Assembly: GCF_000017625.1 (NCBI RefSeq)
Contig: NC_009712.1
Location: forward strand, 2,170,001-2,234,000
From: Methanoregula boonei 6A8
Lineage (GTDB): Archaea; Halobacteriota; Methanomicrobia; Methanomicrobiales; Methanospirillaceae
Length of the DNA: 64,000 nucleotides
Direction of reading: 5' to 3'
Shown here: piece by piece, positions 43,996 to 53,560 of the stretch
Layout: every line of letters begins with the position of its first letter
How positions within the stretch are numbered: position 1 is the first letter of the stretch
Translations under genes and position numbers: made by a program
The notes under the pieces: generated by a model
Seen by the model: only the letters and a program-made list of their open reading frames with translations
Database searches by the model: none
Told to the model about the DNA's origin: nothing

Positions 43996-44778
43996 ATGAA
44001 ACGAGGGCAGATTCTTGGTATTCTGGCACTTCTCCTGATATGTGCCATAGCCGTTATTCCAGCAATGGGTGCAAATGTGACTACATCGTACCCTCAAGCC
44101 CCTGATGCCGCAACGAACTATTACAATAGTGCTGTACAGTTAACAACTAGCGGGGACAACGCAGCTGCAAGCGGAGACAATGCAACAGCGAGCAAGAGCT
44201 ATCTGGAGGCGATTGCACTTTATGATATGGCGCTGAACTCGAACACGACGGAAATACAGGAATCCGATGGCCTTCTCTATACATATCAGGGAAAGTCCTA
44301 CGCGCAGATCCAATTGGGAAATTACACCGGTGCGATAGATACCCTCAACGCAGGGCTGGCCCTGTACCCCACGGATGAGCATCTCTGGAACAACAAGGGA
44401 TACGCCCAGTTCAAAACCGGCGATTACAAAGACGCCGTTACCTCCTATAATAATGCGCTCGCAAATGATTCAAATAACACCCTGACCTTGGTCAATAAGG
44501 GCGATGCCCTTGTTAAACTCGGAAATTACCAGGATGCCGTTACCTCCTATAAAGCAGCGCTTGCAAACAATCCCGACAGCAATGAGACCGCAACCAAGCT
44601 GGCCGCTGCAGAGAAATTTACTTCCGCTGAGCTGCCGGTCTCCCTGATCGCACTGGTTATCGTAGTGATTATCGCCGGGGCAGGGGTTGCGTATTATATC
44701 TTAAAAAAGCGCCCGGTCCAGCAAAAGGCAAACGAAGTACCGGTCAAAAAAGCAGGCTCAAAGAAAAATAAAAAATAA
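43996..44778 (+). CDS. exported, membrane-anchored TPR protein
   Basis: A 260-residue protein with a signal peptide (MKRGQILGILALLLICAIAV, cleavage near AMGA), about three TPR units (~95-210; LYTYQGKSYAQIQLGNYTGA, LWNNKGYAQFKTGDYKDAV, LVNKGDALVKLGNYQDAV) and a C-terminal transmembrane helix (~220-240) followed by a Lys-rich tail. It probably sits on the outer face of the membrane as an interaction scaffold. The frame is open to 43972, but the ATG at 43996 gives a normal signal peptide. Confidence 0.82.
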   Translation: MKRGQILGILALLLICAIAVIPAMGANVTTSYPQAPDAATNYYNSAVQLTTSGDNAAASGDNATASKSYLEAIALYDMALNSNTTEIQESDGLLYTYQGKSYAQIQLGNYTGAIDTLNAGLALYPTDEHLWNNKGYAQFKTGDYKDAVTSYNNALANDSNNTLTLVNKGDALVKLGNYQDAVTSYKAALANNPDSNETATKLAAAEKFTSAELPVSLIALVIVVIIAGAGVAYYILKKRPVQQKANEVPVKKAGSKKNKK

Positions 44779-44797
44779 ACTCACTTTTTTCTTTGTC

Positions 44798-45214
44798 TTA
44801 CACGCACGAAGTCACTGCAAAAGAAGCAGTCGTTCGGGAAAGCACGGTCTTTTCGGGGTTATCCATCCGGACCTCTCCTTCGCAGAACGCCACACGCCTT
44901 CCCTTACGGATCACTCTGCCCTCGGCGATGATCACACCGTCGCGGATCCCCTTGATAAAACTCGTGGATTCAGAGATCGTTGCGATCCCCTCACCGGGTC
45001 CAAGCTGGGAATAGAGCGCAAGTGCCATTGCCTCATCGGCAAGTGCCACAAGCATCCCTCCCTGGAGCCAGCCCACGCCATTATGCATATCGGGCCGGAC
45101 CGCCATTTTCAAGACGGCATGACGTTCCCCCATGCTGACCACTTCAATTCCGGTCAGGCAGAAAAAGGGATTGGCATATTTCCCGTTTTTTTGTAGATTC
45201 TCCAGATAACTCAT
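44798..45214 (-). CDS. PaaI-type hotdog thioesterase
   Basis: A 138-residue hotdog-fold protein. The active-site region is HNGVGWLQGGMLVALADEAM, close to the HNxxxxxHGG motif of PaaI but with Gln in place of the second His. Members hydrolyse acyl- or aryl-CoA thioesters. The substrate is not predictable. It is alone and convergent with the TPR gene. Confidence 0.85.
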   Translation of the reverse strand: MSYLENLQKNGKYANPFFCLTGIEVVSMGERHAVLKMAVRPDMHNGVGWLQGGMLVALADEAMALALYSQLGPGEGIATISESTSFIKGIRDGVIIAEGRVIRKGRRVAFCEGEVRMDNPEKTVLSRTTASFAVTSCV

Positions 45215-45321
45215 GGTATTCGTAAAGGAACTTTCTCGCGCGAAACGGGGATTAAGGTTACCATTCTAGGACAAAAGGTTCCACGGCCAACCTATATGTG
45301 TCCGGAAACGGTAACCGGTGC

Positions 45322-45594
45322 ATGGTGACACGTAATATGCCGCTGTCTGTTGCTGAATTTGAAAAAGGAGAGTCCGGGACAAACGAAATTGAGGCCCTGC
45401 TAAGGAAACACCCGGATACCGCATACTCCCTTCACGAGATCGAGGAGGCATTAATCGGGCCCGGTATGAACCGTACAAAGCATCTTGACCTTTTCATCGC
45501 CGCCCTGACACTCCTTGCGCCGCTCCTCTTTGAAGAAAAAAAGATCGAATCCCGGGTAATCAATGGTATCCCGTACTTCCGATGGAAAGGATAA
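45322..45594 (+). CDS. small uncharacterised winged-helix-like protein
   Basis: A 90-residue protein (an 85-residue form starts at 45337). The pattern AEFEKGESGTNEIEALLRKH, SLHEIEEAL, a predicted recognition helix and then VINGIPYFRWKG looks like a winged-helix domain ending in a wing strand. I do not know its partners. A TATA-like CCTATATGTG near 45289 suits this start. Confidence 0.6.
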   Translation: MVTRNMPLSVAEFEKGESGTNEIEALLRKHPDTAYSLHEIEEALIGPGMNRTKHLDLFIAALTLLAPLLFEEKKIESRVINGIPYFRWKG

Positions 45595-45676
45595 TCCCGT
45601 CATTATTCTTTTTTCCGGATACAGCGGTTCCCTTAGAGCTTATCTTTAATTATTCTGCACCGCGGAAATAACGTGT

Positions 45677-45907
45677 ATGGAAGATGCAGAACTCAAAAGT
45701 ATGCTTGCCGATCTGATCTGGCTTAATGCAGTTATTGCAACCGAACTTATCCAGGTAACGGAGAATACCTCAGCCATTCTGCGCAAATCCTCCCCTCCCG
45801 AAAGTTGCCTGGCCGATCACCGGGATCTCCGGGCCACTGCCCTTGCCATAGCCGAGAAATACCGCAAGGATACTGCACTTGCCCGGCACCTGGGAAAACA
45901 CCAGTAA
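45677..45907 (+). CDS. small uncharacterised helical protein
   Basis: A 76-residue, mostly helical protein (MEDAELKSMLADLIWLNAVI, then ALAIAEKYRKDTALARHLGK). No domain is recognised. It has an ATG start. It is about 100 bases before the glycosyltransferase gene. Confidence 0.55.
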   Translation: MEDAELKSMLADLIWLNAVIATELIQVTENTSAILRKSSPPESCLADHRDLRATALAIAEKYRKDTALARHLGKHQ

Positions 45908-46004
45908 TATTATTCGGTTCCTCACCCAACGGTACAGGACTTGCCCCGCTGCAGAGCATATCGCTACCAAATATCTGCAGATAGGCAGGGACCCACGGCC
46001 TGCC

Positions 46005-46715
46005 ATGTCATCCCCCGCCACCGAATTCAGATACAGTCTGGTTATCCCGGCATACAACGAGGAAAAACGGATTGCCTGCATCTTTGAGAACCTCCGGTGC
46101 TTCGATGGAGAGATCATCGTTGTCTGCGATGGAAGCGACCACACTGCAGATATCATAGAGACTATCGCCAGAGATCAGCCAGCACTCGGTATCCGCTGCC
46201 TGCGTTTCTCAAACCGCCTGGGGAAAGGCGGAGGGGTGATCGCGGGGCTTGCAACAGCACGGGCTCCCCTTGTAGGGTATGTTGATGCGGATGGTTCCAC
46301 CAGCATTGAGGAGATGATCAGGCTTTTTGGCCATCTTGCATCTTATGACGTGGTTATCGGTTCGCGGTGGGTACCCGGTTCGGCTCCTTCAGTACGGCAG
46401 GGATGGGTCCGCCGGCTGGAAAGCCGGGGATTCAACACAATTATACGGCTCCTGTTTGGTCTTACCTTCCACGATACCCAGTGCGGGGCAAAAGTCTTTA
46501 AAAAAAACGCGGTCGATGCTGTATTACCTCATCTTATCGCACAGGGTTTTGAGTTCGATGTAGAATTGATCTGGAGGCTGGAACAGGCCGGTTGCCGGAT
46601 TGAGGAGGTTCCAATCGTATGGCAGAACAAGGGGGATTCCCGGGTCAGGAAAGGAGATATGCTGCGGATGCTTGCCGGTCTCCTCCGGGTCCGGTTCCGC
46701 CCGGCCAGGCCATGA
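46005..46715 (+). CDS. GT2 family glycosyltransferase, dolichyl-phosphate hexose synthase-like
   Basis: A 236-residue GT-A enzyme. VIPAYNEEKRI, IVVCDGSDHTADI, NRLGKGGGVIAGLATA, the metal-binding DADGSTS and VIGSRWVPGS are the nucleotide-sugar and acceptor motifs; FHDTQCGAKVF ends the catalytic core. It is like AglJ/AglK-type enzymes that load a sugar on dolichyl phosphate for N-glycosylation, which would suit the many sequons in the pilin-like proteins. There is no transmembrane tail. The stop overlaps the TPR gene (ATGA). Confidence 0.85.
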   Translation: MSSPATEFRYSLVIPAYNEEKRIACIFENLRCFDGEIIVVCDGSDHTADIIETIARDQPALGIRCLRFSNRLGKGGGVIAGLATARAPLVGYVDADGSTSIEEMIRLFGHLASYDVVIGSRWVPGSAPSVRQGWVRRLESRGFNTIIRLLFGLTFHDTQCGAKVFKKNAVDAVLPHLIAQGFEFDVELIWRLEQAGCRIEEVPIVWQNKGDSRVRKGDMLRMLAGLLRVRFRPARP

Positions 46716-48526
46716 TACCCCCTCCCGCTGATGACAGGATAAAGGAAGCATTTGCGCTGCATCAGGCCGGGAAATATGCTGAATCCCAGGTGCTCTGCAA
46801 CCGGCTGCTGGAATCGACCCGGGATCCGTCTCTTGAGATCCTCGCTGCCATTAACCTTTTTTCCTTGGGAAAATTCGAGGATGCGGAAGTGCATTTCCGG
46901 GACCTTGCCCGGAGGATGCCCGAGTCATCGCATGTTCACAGTTATCTTGCAAAGGTGCTTGAAATAAAGGGGGATACTGGTGCAATTTCCGAATATGCAG
47001 CCGCGGTCAGGCTGGATCCCGCAAACCTCGAAGCATTGCGCAGTTATGCAGCGGGATTGATCGCACGAAACGATCACCGGGGTGCATTGCCCACACTCAA
47101 AAAACTTCACATCCTGAGCGGGCGACCCGATGATCTCCGGCTCCTTGTGGCAACGCTCACAGGTACCGGACGCTATGAGGAGGCCTGTCTTCTCTGCACA
47201 TCACAAAGCCCGGGAGCGGGTTTGGGCCGGGAATATGCCGAAGCCCTCCAGGCTGCAGGCAGGTACCGGGAAGCCGCAGACAAAGCATGGGAATTGCATA
47301 ATGAAAACCCTGAGCCGGCACTGCTCCGGATCTACCTTGCCGCTCATGCCCGTGCCAGTGCAGACGAGGGTATGACGGCCTACGCATCGGCAATAAGGGA
47401 AACATCCGATCCCGGCATCTGTCTGGATTATACGCTCCTGCTCAGGGAACGAAAAGAACTCCTCCGGGCCCTTGCCACATCAAAGAAACTCCTTGATCTT
47501 GACAATTGCCCGCAGTACAGGCTCCTTGCCTGCGAGATTTCTGCAGAGCTGGGCGATCACCTGCATGCATTAGGGGAATATGAGGGACTGATCAGGGATA
47601 TCCTGAATATGCCGATTGAGCCTGAGGATCTCCGACAAATTCTCCGGTCCTATCGTAAGTACCTGGTTGCCCGGTTTTCCCCGGACGAGGCCAGGCAGCG
47701 GTTCCTTTGTCTGATCTCAGGGGACACCGATGTTACCTGCCTTGAGGAAACTGCGCGTATGTACCAGGAGGAGGGCAAGCCCGAAGAGGCCCGGTCCTGG
47801 TACTACCGTGCGTACCGCGCGGATTTCCGTACCGGGGGCCTTTCCTATGCAATATTCCTTGCCACCAGCGGGGATATGCGCGAATGCGAAAAAGTACTGC
47901 TTCACATCCTCGCAAATGTCAAAAAACCCGTTGATCTCAGCAGGGTTGCCGCTGTGGTCACAGAGCTTGACCAGCCCCCGCAATACATGAAGCGGCTCTC
48001 CCTGCAGCTGATCAAAAGACTGGAAGAGCAGCGGCAGATTCTCACCTCCGATGACCGGGAGTGTCTCGCAGCGGCATACCTGCACCAGGCCGCATATGCA
48101 CTTTCGCAGGGTGATGGGGCGGCGTGCATGCGCAGCTGTCTCTGCGGTATTGATGTTTTGCCGGCTTATCCCCGCTTCTGCCAGACCGGGGACTTTCTTA
48201 CCCTCATTAACCGGGCCAAAGAGCAGGCACTTACCGATACCCCGGTCATGACGGTGAGTTTTCCGCAAACAAAAGAGCGCACAGGGCAGACGCTCCAGGA
48301 AATAGTGGATCGCGTTACACTTTCGGAGGCAGAGCAGAAGATCCTGATGTTCCTTGCCACTCACCGAAGGGCAAGCGAGACGGATCTGCGCCGGCTGCTG
48401 GGAAGCCGGAGAGTCACCGGAATGGTCAACCTTATGATCCGGAAAATGCAGGCACAGGGGCTTATGCTGATAGAAAAAAAAGGAATGGGTACTGAGGGGG
48501 AGATCTATGAATACTGCGGACCCTGA
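46712..48526 (+). CDS. TPR protein with C-terminal winged helix
   Basis: A 604-residue soluble protein. Residues ~10-500 are TPR-like helical pairs (EAFALHQAGKYAESQVLCNR, FSLGKFEDAEVHFRDLAR, AGRYREAADKAWELHNEN). The last ~75 residues form a winged helix (LSEAEQKILMFLATHRRASE, LMIRKMQAQGLMLIEKKGMG). The next gene, a BrxD-like ATPase, starts 20 bases before its stop, so the two are translated together and probably form a complex. The winged helix suggests DNA binding or a protein contact. The ATG at 46712 is chosen because it overlaps the upstream stop; the frame is open from 46619. Confidence 0.8.
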   Translation: MIPPPADDRIKEAFALHQAGKYAESQVLCNRLLESTRDPSLEILAAINLFSLGKFEDAEVHFRDLARRMPESSHVHSYLAKVLEIKGDTGAISEYAAAVRLDPANLEALRSYAAGLIARNDHRGALPTLKKLHILSGRPDDLRLLVATLTGTGRYEEACLLCTSQSPGAGLGREYAEALQAAGRYREAADKAWELHNENPEPALLRIYLAAHARASADEGMTAYASAIRETSDPGICLDYTLLLRERKELLRALATSKKLLDLDNCPQYRLLACEISAELGDHLHALGEYEGLIRDILNMPIEPEDLRQILRSYRKYLVARFSPDEARQRFLCLISGDTDVTCLEETARMYQEEGKPEEARSWYYRAYRADFRTGGLSYAIFLATSGDMRECEKVLLHILANVKKPVDLSRVAAVVTELDQPPQYMKRLSLQLIKRLEEQRQILTSDDRECLAAAYLHQAAYALSQGDGAACMRSCLCGIDVLPAYPRFCQTGDFLTLINRAKEQALTDTPVMTVSFPQTKERTGQTLQEIVDRVTLSEAEQKILMFLATHRRASETDLRRLLGSRRVTGMVNLMIRKMQAQGLMLIEKKGMGTEGEIYEYCGP

Positions 48527-49814
48527 CCAAAAGGAATTGCGCCGGCACGAAAGCCTCAACATCATCAATGCCCTGCGAAGAGGTACCGTCCCTGCGGATG
48601 GTCTTGCACGGATAGTGGTAGGGCTTGAGTTGGAGGAGGGGGCGGTCAGCCGGCAGCTGGACTACGTAGCAGAAGGAGGAGGCGATCTCAAGTTCATACG
48701 AGGAGATTTTGGAAGCGGCAAAACTTTTTTTGTTGCAAGAGCCCTCGAGATTGCCATGGGAAAGGGCTTTGCTACCGCACATATCTTTGTCTCACCAACA
48801 GCCCCGCTCGGGAAACCAAAGGCACTCTACCAGCAGATCTGTGCAGGCCTCAGGACGACTGAAGGCGATCATGCGCTCAAAACCATTGTGGACAACTGGG
48901 TCTATGCCATAGAGGAGCGCCTGATAGCAGCCAATCGGGGAACTGATGGAGACACCAGTCTTGAACGTGCAGCAGAGAACGAGATTGAAACGGCATTGGC
49001 CGGCATCAGCGAAACAAGTACCGGTCTCTCCGCGGCGTTGCGCACCTATTACCGTGCAAACAACACCGGGGACTTCTCCCTTGCACAGGCAGCCATTGGC
49101 TGGATTGCCGCAGAACCGACCGTGGGACGTGACTTTAAGCAACAGGCCGGGATCAAGGGAGAGGTCGATGACAGTACTGCATTTCCTTTCCTCGCAGGCC
49201 TTATCGAGATCATTCATGCTGCCGGATATGCTGGGCTCGCCATTGCGATCGATGAGATGGAAACCATCCAGGGACTCCAGCGGAGCCAGCGGGACCGGAG
49301 TTACCAGACACTCGCCCGGATCATCGACGCACTGGATGGGGGGCGGATGCCGCACTGCTACTTCCTGTTTACCGGCACCCCGGCTTTTTTTGACAGTTCA
49401 CGGGGCATACGATCGGTGCCCCCCCTCTATGACCGGATCAGTGTGGCCGGTGCCGAAACCGATGCTTACAAAAATCCCCGCCAGCCGCAGATCCAGTTGC
49501 CGAAGTTCGATACCGGAAAGCTCGAGCTGGTGGCCCTTAAGGTAACAGAGGTGTATGCGCAGGCCTATCGTGAGGTGGACAGGGAAAGGGTCTCCCACCG
49601 GTTTATCCGGGCAATGATCAAAAAACTCACCGGTCGGTTCGGGGGCCGGGTTGACGTAATCCCACGGATCTTCCTCAAGGAGTTTATCGATGTGCTGGAC
49701 AAGTGCGAGCTGTACGAGGATTACAACCCGGCAGACGCCTATGAGTTTGATGCAGGGCATCTCAAGGGAGAACTCAGGGCAGAAGAAGAAGCCGTCATGG
49801 TAGTGGAATTTTAA
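48507..49814 (+). CDS. BrxD-like AAA ATPase (DUF2791, BREX ATP-binding family)
   Basis: A 435-residue P-loop ATPase. The family start RRHESLNIINALRRGTVPA is followed by Walker A GDFGSGKT (66-73), Walker B LAIAIDE (244-250), a sensor segment CYFLFTGTP (284-292) and an arginine-rich LYDRI. The C-terminal third is helical and ends VIPRIFLKEFIDVLDKCELY. BREX type 2 and several Ter-linked systems have this ATPase, but no BREX methyltransferase, PglZ or helicase is near. Its only stable partner here is the TPR/winged-helix protein. The biological role is unknown; phage or stress defence is inference. Confidence 0.85.
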   Translation: MNTADPDQKELRRHESLNIINALRRGTVPADGLARIVVGLELEEGAVSRQLDYVAEGGGDLKFIRGDFGSGKTFFVARALEIAMGKGFATAHIFVSPTAPLGKPKALYQQICAGLRTTEGDHALKTIVDNWVYAIEERLIAANRGTDGDTSLERAAENEIETALAGISETSTGLSAALRTYYRANNTGDFSLAQAAIGWIAAEPTVGRDFKQQAGIKGEVDDSTAFPFLAGLIEIIHAAGYAGLAIAIDEMETIQGLQRSQRDRSYQTLARIIDALDGGRMPHCYFLFTGTPAFFDSSRGIRSVPPLYDRISVAGAETDAYKNPRQPQIQLPKFDTGKLELVALKVTEVYAQAYREVDRERVSHRFIRAMIKKLTGRFGGRVDVIPRIFLKEFIDVLDKCELYEDYNPADAYEFDAGHLKGELRAEEEAVMVVEF

Positions 49815-49872
49815 CCTCACGGCTTGTGATACTGTTTTATCGTTCAGGAGAGATGGGTACAGAGGTGTGCCT

Positions 49873-50403
49873 ATGTGGGGGAGGGTCTTTTGTGTATTTT
49901 TCTTTATTCTCGTTCTGGGCTCGCTCCCGGCAATGGCGCAAACGATCACCATCAATGCTACTCCTGCCGGGGTCCATCCGGGCGATACCATCAACCTGAA
50001 CGGATCCGTCTCCGGCATCCATACCATAGCGGTCTACCTTTTCCTGACCGGGCCCGGCCTGGATCCCCGGGGAGTGACCCTGGAGAACCTCAATATCCCG
50101 GCCGGCCACGGACTCTTTACCACGGCACCGGTCAATGTGAATGACGGATCCTGGCAGTACACTTGGGATACATCGGTTATTCTTGGCAATCTTCCTCCGG
50201 GGGACTATACCCTCTATGTTGAAACTGCACCCTTTGACCGGGAGAGGTTGGGCAGCGAGGGATATGCAACGGCAACGGTTACGATCCTTCCCCCGGAAAA
50301 CGCACCTACACCGGTTCCCCTGTCACCGGGAATGGCGATCCTGGCACTGGGGATTACAGTCACTGCCAGCTCCTGCATCATTCGCCGGGTGAAAAACAAA
50401 TAA
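49873..50403 (+). CDS. exported surface protein with C-terminal membrane anchor
   Basis: A 176-residue protein. The signal peptide is MWGRVFCVFFFILVLGSLPA, cleaved near MAQ. An all-beta domain follows (TITINATPAGVHPGDTINLN, IAVYLFLTGPGL), as in methanogen extracellular DUF3821-like domains. A Pro-rich spacer (APTPVPLSPG) and a C-terminal hydrophobic helix with Arg/Lys tail complete it. It is probably anchored on the outer face. The upstream GTG at 49867 is the alternative start. Confidence 0.75.
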   Translation: MWGRVFCVFFFILVLGSLPAMAQTITINATPAGVHPGDTINLNGSVSGIHTIAVYLFLTGPGLDPRGVTLENLNIPAGHGLFTTAPVNVNDGSWQYTWDTSVILGNLPPGDYTLYVETAPFDRERLGSEGYATATVTILPPENAPTPVPLSPGMAILALGITVTASSCIIRRVKNK

Positions 50404-50450
50404 AAGGGAATGGGGTGGTTTTCCGGGAGGGCCGGTGCGCAATTCGAGTA

Positions 50451-51731
50451 TCAGGTAAGGGGTGCCTTACAGTCGGGTTTGGCACTCCTGAGCCGCACAT
50501 CCACAGACTGTGCGTGAGCGGCAAGCCCCTCAGCGGTTGCAAGGGTTTCGATAATATCCCCAATGCTTTCAAGCCCCTCCCGGGACAGCATCTGGACTGA
50601 TGATGTTTTACAGAAATGATGTACATTGAGACCCGAGTACTGACGTGCATATCCAGCAGTCGGGAGGACGTGGTTGGTCCCTGATGCATAGTCACCGCAT
50701 GCAACCGGCGTATAGGGACCGACAAAGATGGAGCCCGCATTCCGGATCCCGCCAAGCACCGGGAGCGGGTCGGCAACCTGAATCGAGAGGTGTTCCGGGG
50801 CAACCGCGTTTGAGATCGCAACGGCCTCATCAAGATCCCCGGCCAGGATATATCCCGAGTTCTTAAGCGCCTGTGCCATTATTTCCTTGCGCGGGGCGTT
50901 TTCGGCCTGTTTTTTGATCTCGGCGCCAACCTCGTCGGCAAATGCGGCAGAGGTAGTGATGAGCACACATGCAGCATGCGGATCGTGTTCGGCCTGTGCA
51001 AGGATATCTGCCGCAACATAGGAAGGCACGGCATTTTCATCAGCAATGACCGCAATTTCGCTTGGCCCGGCCGGGAAATCGATCTCGGCATATTCCCGCA
51101 GCAGCATCTTTGCCGCGGTGACATACACATTCCCCGGTCCCACGATCTTTTCCACCGGCTCGATACTCTCGGTTCCTAGAGCCATGGCCGCAATTGCCTG
51201 GGCCCCGCCGCACTGGTATATCTCTTCGACCCCGGCAATATCGAGCGCGACAAGGGTGAGCGGCTGAATCGGGGGTGGTGAGCAGCAACAGATCTCCGGG
51301 ACTCCGGCGATTCGCGCCGGGATCGTGCACATAAGGGCCGTTGAGGGATACGCGGCACGCCCCCCGGGCACATACGCACCGACCCGTGAAAGGGGAGTGG
51401 TCTTCACGCCGAGCGTGATCCCGGGCTCTACCTCGGAAAGCCAGAGGCCCCGGGGGAGCTGGAGTTCGTGAAACCTGCTGATCCTGGCTTCAGCCTCCAC
51501 AAGGCATTCGGTAACTTTGGCATCGACCTGATCGTAGGCCGCCTCCCGGGCATCCTCGTCAACCGCAACCGAATCCAGGTGAACTTTGTCAAATTTTTCG
51601 GAAAGCTCGATGAGTGCGGCATCTCCACCCGATTTTACCTTCCCGATGATTTCCTGGACCGGGCCGTGAACCTCGTCCAGCCGGGATGTACGCCGCGAAA
51701 CCCACGTCTCGACATCTACCGCGCTCCACAT
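50451..51731 (-). CDS. hisD: histidinol dehydrogenase
   Basis: A 426-residue zinc and NAD enzyme that makes histidine from histidinol in two oxidations. YVPGGRAAYPST, QAIAAMALGTESI, VGPGNVYVTAAK, ADILAQAEHDP (zinc ligands) and PEHLSIQ are conserved, and the C-terminal GTNHVLPTAGYARQYSGL is typical. It is alone, away from hisC. The upstream gap holds repeat copy C. Confidence 0.96.
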   Translation of the reverse strand: MWSAVDVETWVSRRTSRLDEVHGPVQEIIGKVKSGGDAALIELSEKFDKVHLDSVAVDEDAREAAYDQVDAKVTECLVEAEARISRFHELQLPRGLWLSEVEPGITLGVKTTPLSRVGAYVPGGRAAYPSTALMCTIPARIAGVPEICCCSPPPIQPLTLVALDIAGVEEIYQCGGAQAIAAMALGTESIEPVEKIVGPGNVYVTAAKMLLREYAEIDFPAGPSEIAVIADENAVPSYVAADILAQAEHDPHAACVLITTSAAFADEVGAEIKKQAENAPRKEIMAQALKNSGYILAGDLDEAVAISNAVAPEHLSIQVADPLPVLGGIRNAGSIFVGPYTPVACGDYASGTNHVLPTAGYARQYSGLNVHHFCKTSSVQMLSREGLESIGDIIETLATAEGLAAHAQSVDVRLRSAKPDCKAPLT

Positions 51732-51802
51732 AGCAGGAAAAATCGGCGGGATAGGTTGTTAAGGTTTCGACACTGAGGGTTTTTCTCATCAGGGGGGTAA
51801 GC
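51732..51802. other. hisD upstream spacer
   Basis: A short non-coding stretch between the hisD ATG and repeat copy C. On the minus strand CCTTAACAACC about 35 bases upstream of the ATG could be a weak promoter. Nothing else is visible. Confidence 0.3.
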
Positions 51803-52150
51803 CGGCCTTTTTCCGGAACCGGGTCCCCGTCCTGCATGAGCACAGGGTCAGTCCGACAAATTTTGAGATCGATCGGTCCGATCATTTTTTTTGCGGAGCG
51901 GCAAGCGGGGGGTGGGGGACTACCTTCGATCCCGCTTCACGATCGGTCGCCCCGACCAATTCCGGAATTGATCGGTCCGGCTAATTTCAGAAACGATCGG
52001 ACCGATCTCCCCACTTCACCTGAACCTCCAGTGGAAACACACGTGGTAATACTGGATAAACGAGGTCACCCTGGCTTATTTTGAAATCGATCGATCCGAC
52101 CGATTTTTTTAGGAGGGGTACGCGGGGGGTAGGGGGGTGACCGGTTTTTT
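51803..52150 (-). repeat. dispersed structured repeat, copy C
   Basis: The minus strand aligns with copies A and B over the full length. The palindrome near 51952-51975 reads CCGATCAATTCCGGAATTGG from the minus strand, so one A:T pair has become a G:T-type pair. GATCGG-type palindromes lie at 51871-51883 and 51994-52007. The outer pair GGTCACCC/GGGTGACC is kept (8 bp). It lies between the hisD start and the end of the MOT1-type transporter gene, so this copy is beside the 5' end of one gene and the 3' end of another. Confidence 0.88.
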
Positions 52151-52234
52151 GGTGGCCGGGACGATCATATTCCAGATCTTCAGCCCATATCACGTTCTTT
52201 TTTGGAAAAATGTGCCTGGAGCCCCTGTTCCGGA

Positions 52235-53374
52235 TTATTCCGGAATAGGTTTTGCAGGTTCCTTCTTCTCCCGCTGCCTCTTTAGCTGGATCAGGATATA
52301 GGCAATAACCAGTCCGATGATAAACGCAACGGTCATGGAAAGCAGCAGGGCAAGAACCCCGATCAGGCAGGTGACAAGAAGGGAATCGGTTTTCAGGCTG
52401 TACCGGCACATTTCAATTCCGACAAATATCAGGAGCGCCCCGAGAACACCCACGGCTACAATGGAGAGTACCTGGGGCGAGGTAAAGAAAAGCGCGAGTA
52501 CGATGAAGATCACCCCCGCAATGATGCTTGCCCCACCGGTTCTTGCCCCGTACCGGTACTGACCGGCAAGCCCTCCGGCCCCATGGCACATGGGAAAACC
52601 CCCAAACGGCACAGAGACGATATTCATAAGGCCGATGGACGTCGAAAATTTCTTGGGGGGCACATCTTTTCCAAAGAGATCTTTTGTCAGAAGTGAGGTG
52701 GCAAGGATCGCATTGGCGATGGTAAGGACTATCTGCGGGAGGACGAGGGTGGAAAGTGCCGACGGGAAATCCGAAAGGGGCGGGATCACCAGCTGGGGAG
52801 GAGGGATCAGGCTGATGGGGGGAATTCCATGCAGGAGAATCCCACCTATCACCCCCACCGCGATAACACAGATCGAGGAGAGATCAGGGACGTTCCGGTA
52901 CCGCACCAGCAGGACGAAGATTACGATCACCGCTATTCCCAGGACAAAAAAGAAAGAGTCCTTGATTACAAAATCCAAAGATGCCTTGAACAGGAGCAGG
53001 GCCAGGCCGAGCTGGATCCCCCGCACAACGCTCTCCGGCACCCATTTCCCAATTACCTCAAAAGAACGCCCGTAGCCAAGCAGAAGAAAAAGAACACCGA
53101 GGATGAGGCCGGCAGCCGCGATCTCGGTACTTCCTATTCCACCGGCTATGACAATCACGGCGATTGCCTTCATTGGTTCAAGGGGAATGGGCAGCCGGTA
53201 ATAAAGCCCGGTCAGGATAAACCAGATCCCGAAAAAAAGGAGGATGTAGCGTGGGTTTACATCGGATACCAGCGCAATGGCAAGGATGAGGGGGATAATC
53301 GTACCGAAATCCCCAAGCGACCCGGCAAATTCCGAGAGGGTAAACCGCAAAGGAACAATATCTTCCCCGGTCAT
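52235..53374 (-). CDS. MOT1-type molybdate/sulfate transporter
   Basis: A 379-residue membrane protein with about ten helices and the MOT1 family signatures EFAGSLGDFGTIIPLI and FGGFPMCHGAGGLAGQYRYG. MOT1 members carry molybdate with high affinity and related ones carry sulfate. With moaD, moaE and fdhD in the window, molybdate (or tungstate) is the likelier cargo, by inference. The C-terminus is charged and cytoplasmic. Confidence 0.87.
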   Translation of the reverse strand: MTGEDIVPLRFTLSEFAGSLGDFGTIIPLILAIALVSDVNPRYILLFFGIWFILTGLYYRLPIPLEPMKAIAVIVIAGGIGSTEIAAAGLILGVLFLLLGYGRSFEVIGKWVPESVVRGIQLGLALLLFKASLDFVIKDSFFFVLGIAVIVIFVLLVRYRNVPDLSSICVIAVGVIGGILLHGIPPISLIPPPQLVIPPLSDFPSALSTLVLPQIVLTIANAILATSLLTKDLFGKDVPPKKFSTSIGLMNIVSVPFGGFPMCHGAGGLAGQYRYGARTGGASIIAGVIFIVLALFFTSPQVLSIVAVGVLGALLIFVGIEMCRYSLKTDSLLVTCLIGVLALLLSMTVAFIIGLVIAYILIQLKRQREKKEPAKPIPE

Positions 53375-53515
53375 GTGCAGCCCTCACCCGGATGATGTTC
53401 CATGACCTCTCCCCTCACACCGGTACAAACGTTTTTGCCGCTAATGATCTTTTCTATGGGAATACCTGAATGGGCATAAACACCCGCACGGAAAATTGCC
53501 ACGAGATCAGGATTC

Positions 53516-53525
53516 AATAAATTTA
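53516..53525 (+). promoter_or_regulatory. TATA box of the small membrane protein pair
   Basis: AATAAATTTA is centred about 40 bases upstream of the ATG at 53561. It is the best archaeal-type TATA in the gap between the transporter gene and the small membrane genes. Confidence 0.45.
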
Positions 53526-53560
53526 TCACCATCCTGCCGTAACAGTCAATGTGATTTGCC

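Noticed and set aside
47717-48568. A 283-codon minus-strand frame
   Set aside because: It is antisense to the TPR/winged-helix gene and has no family features.
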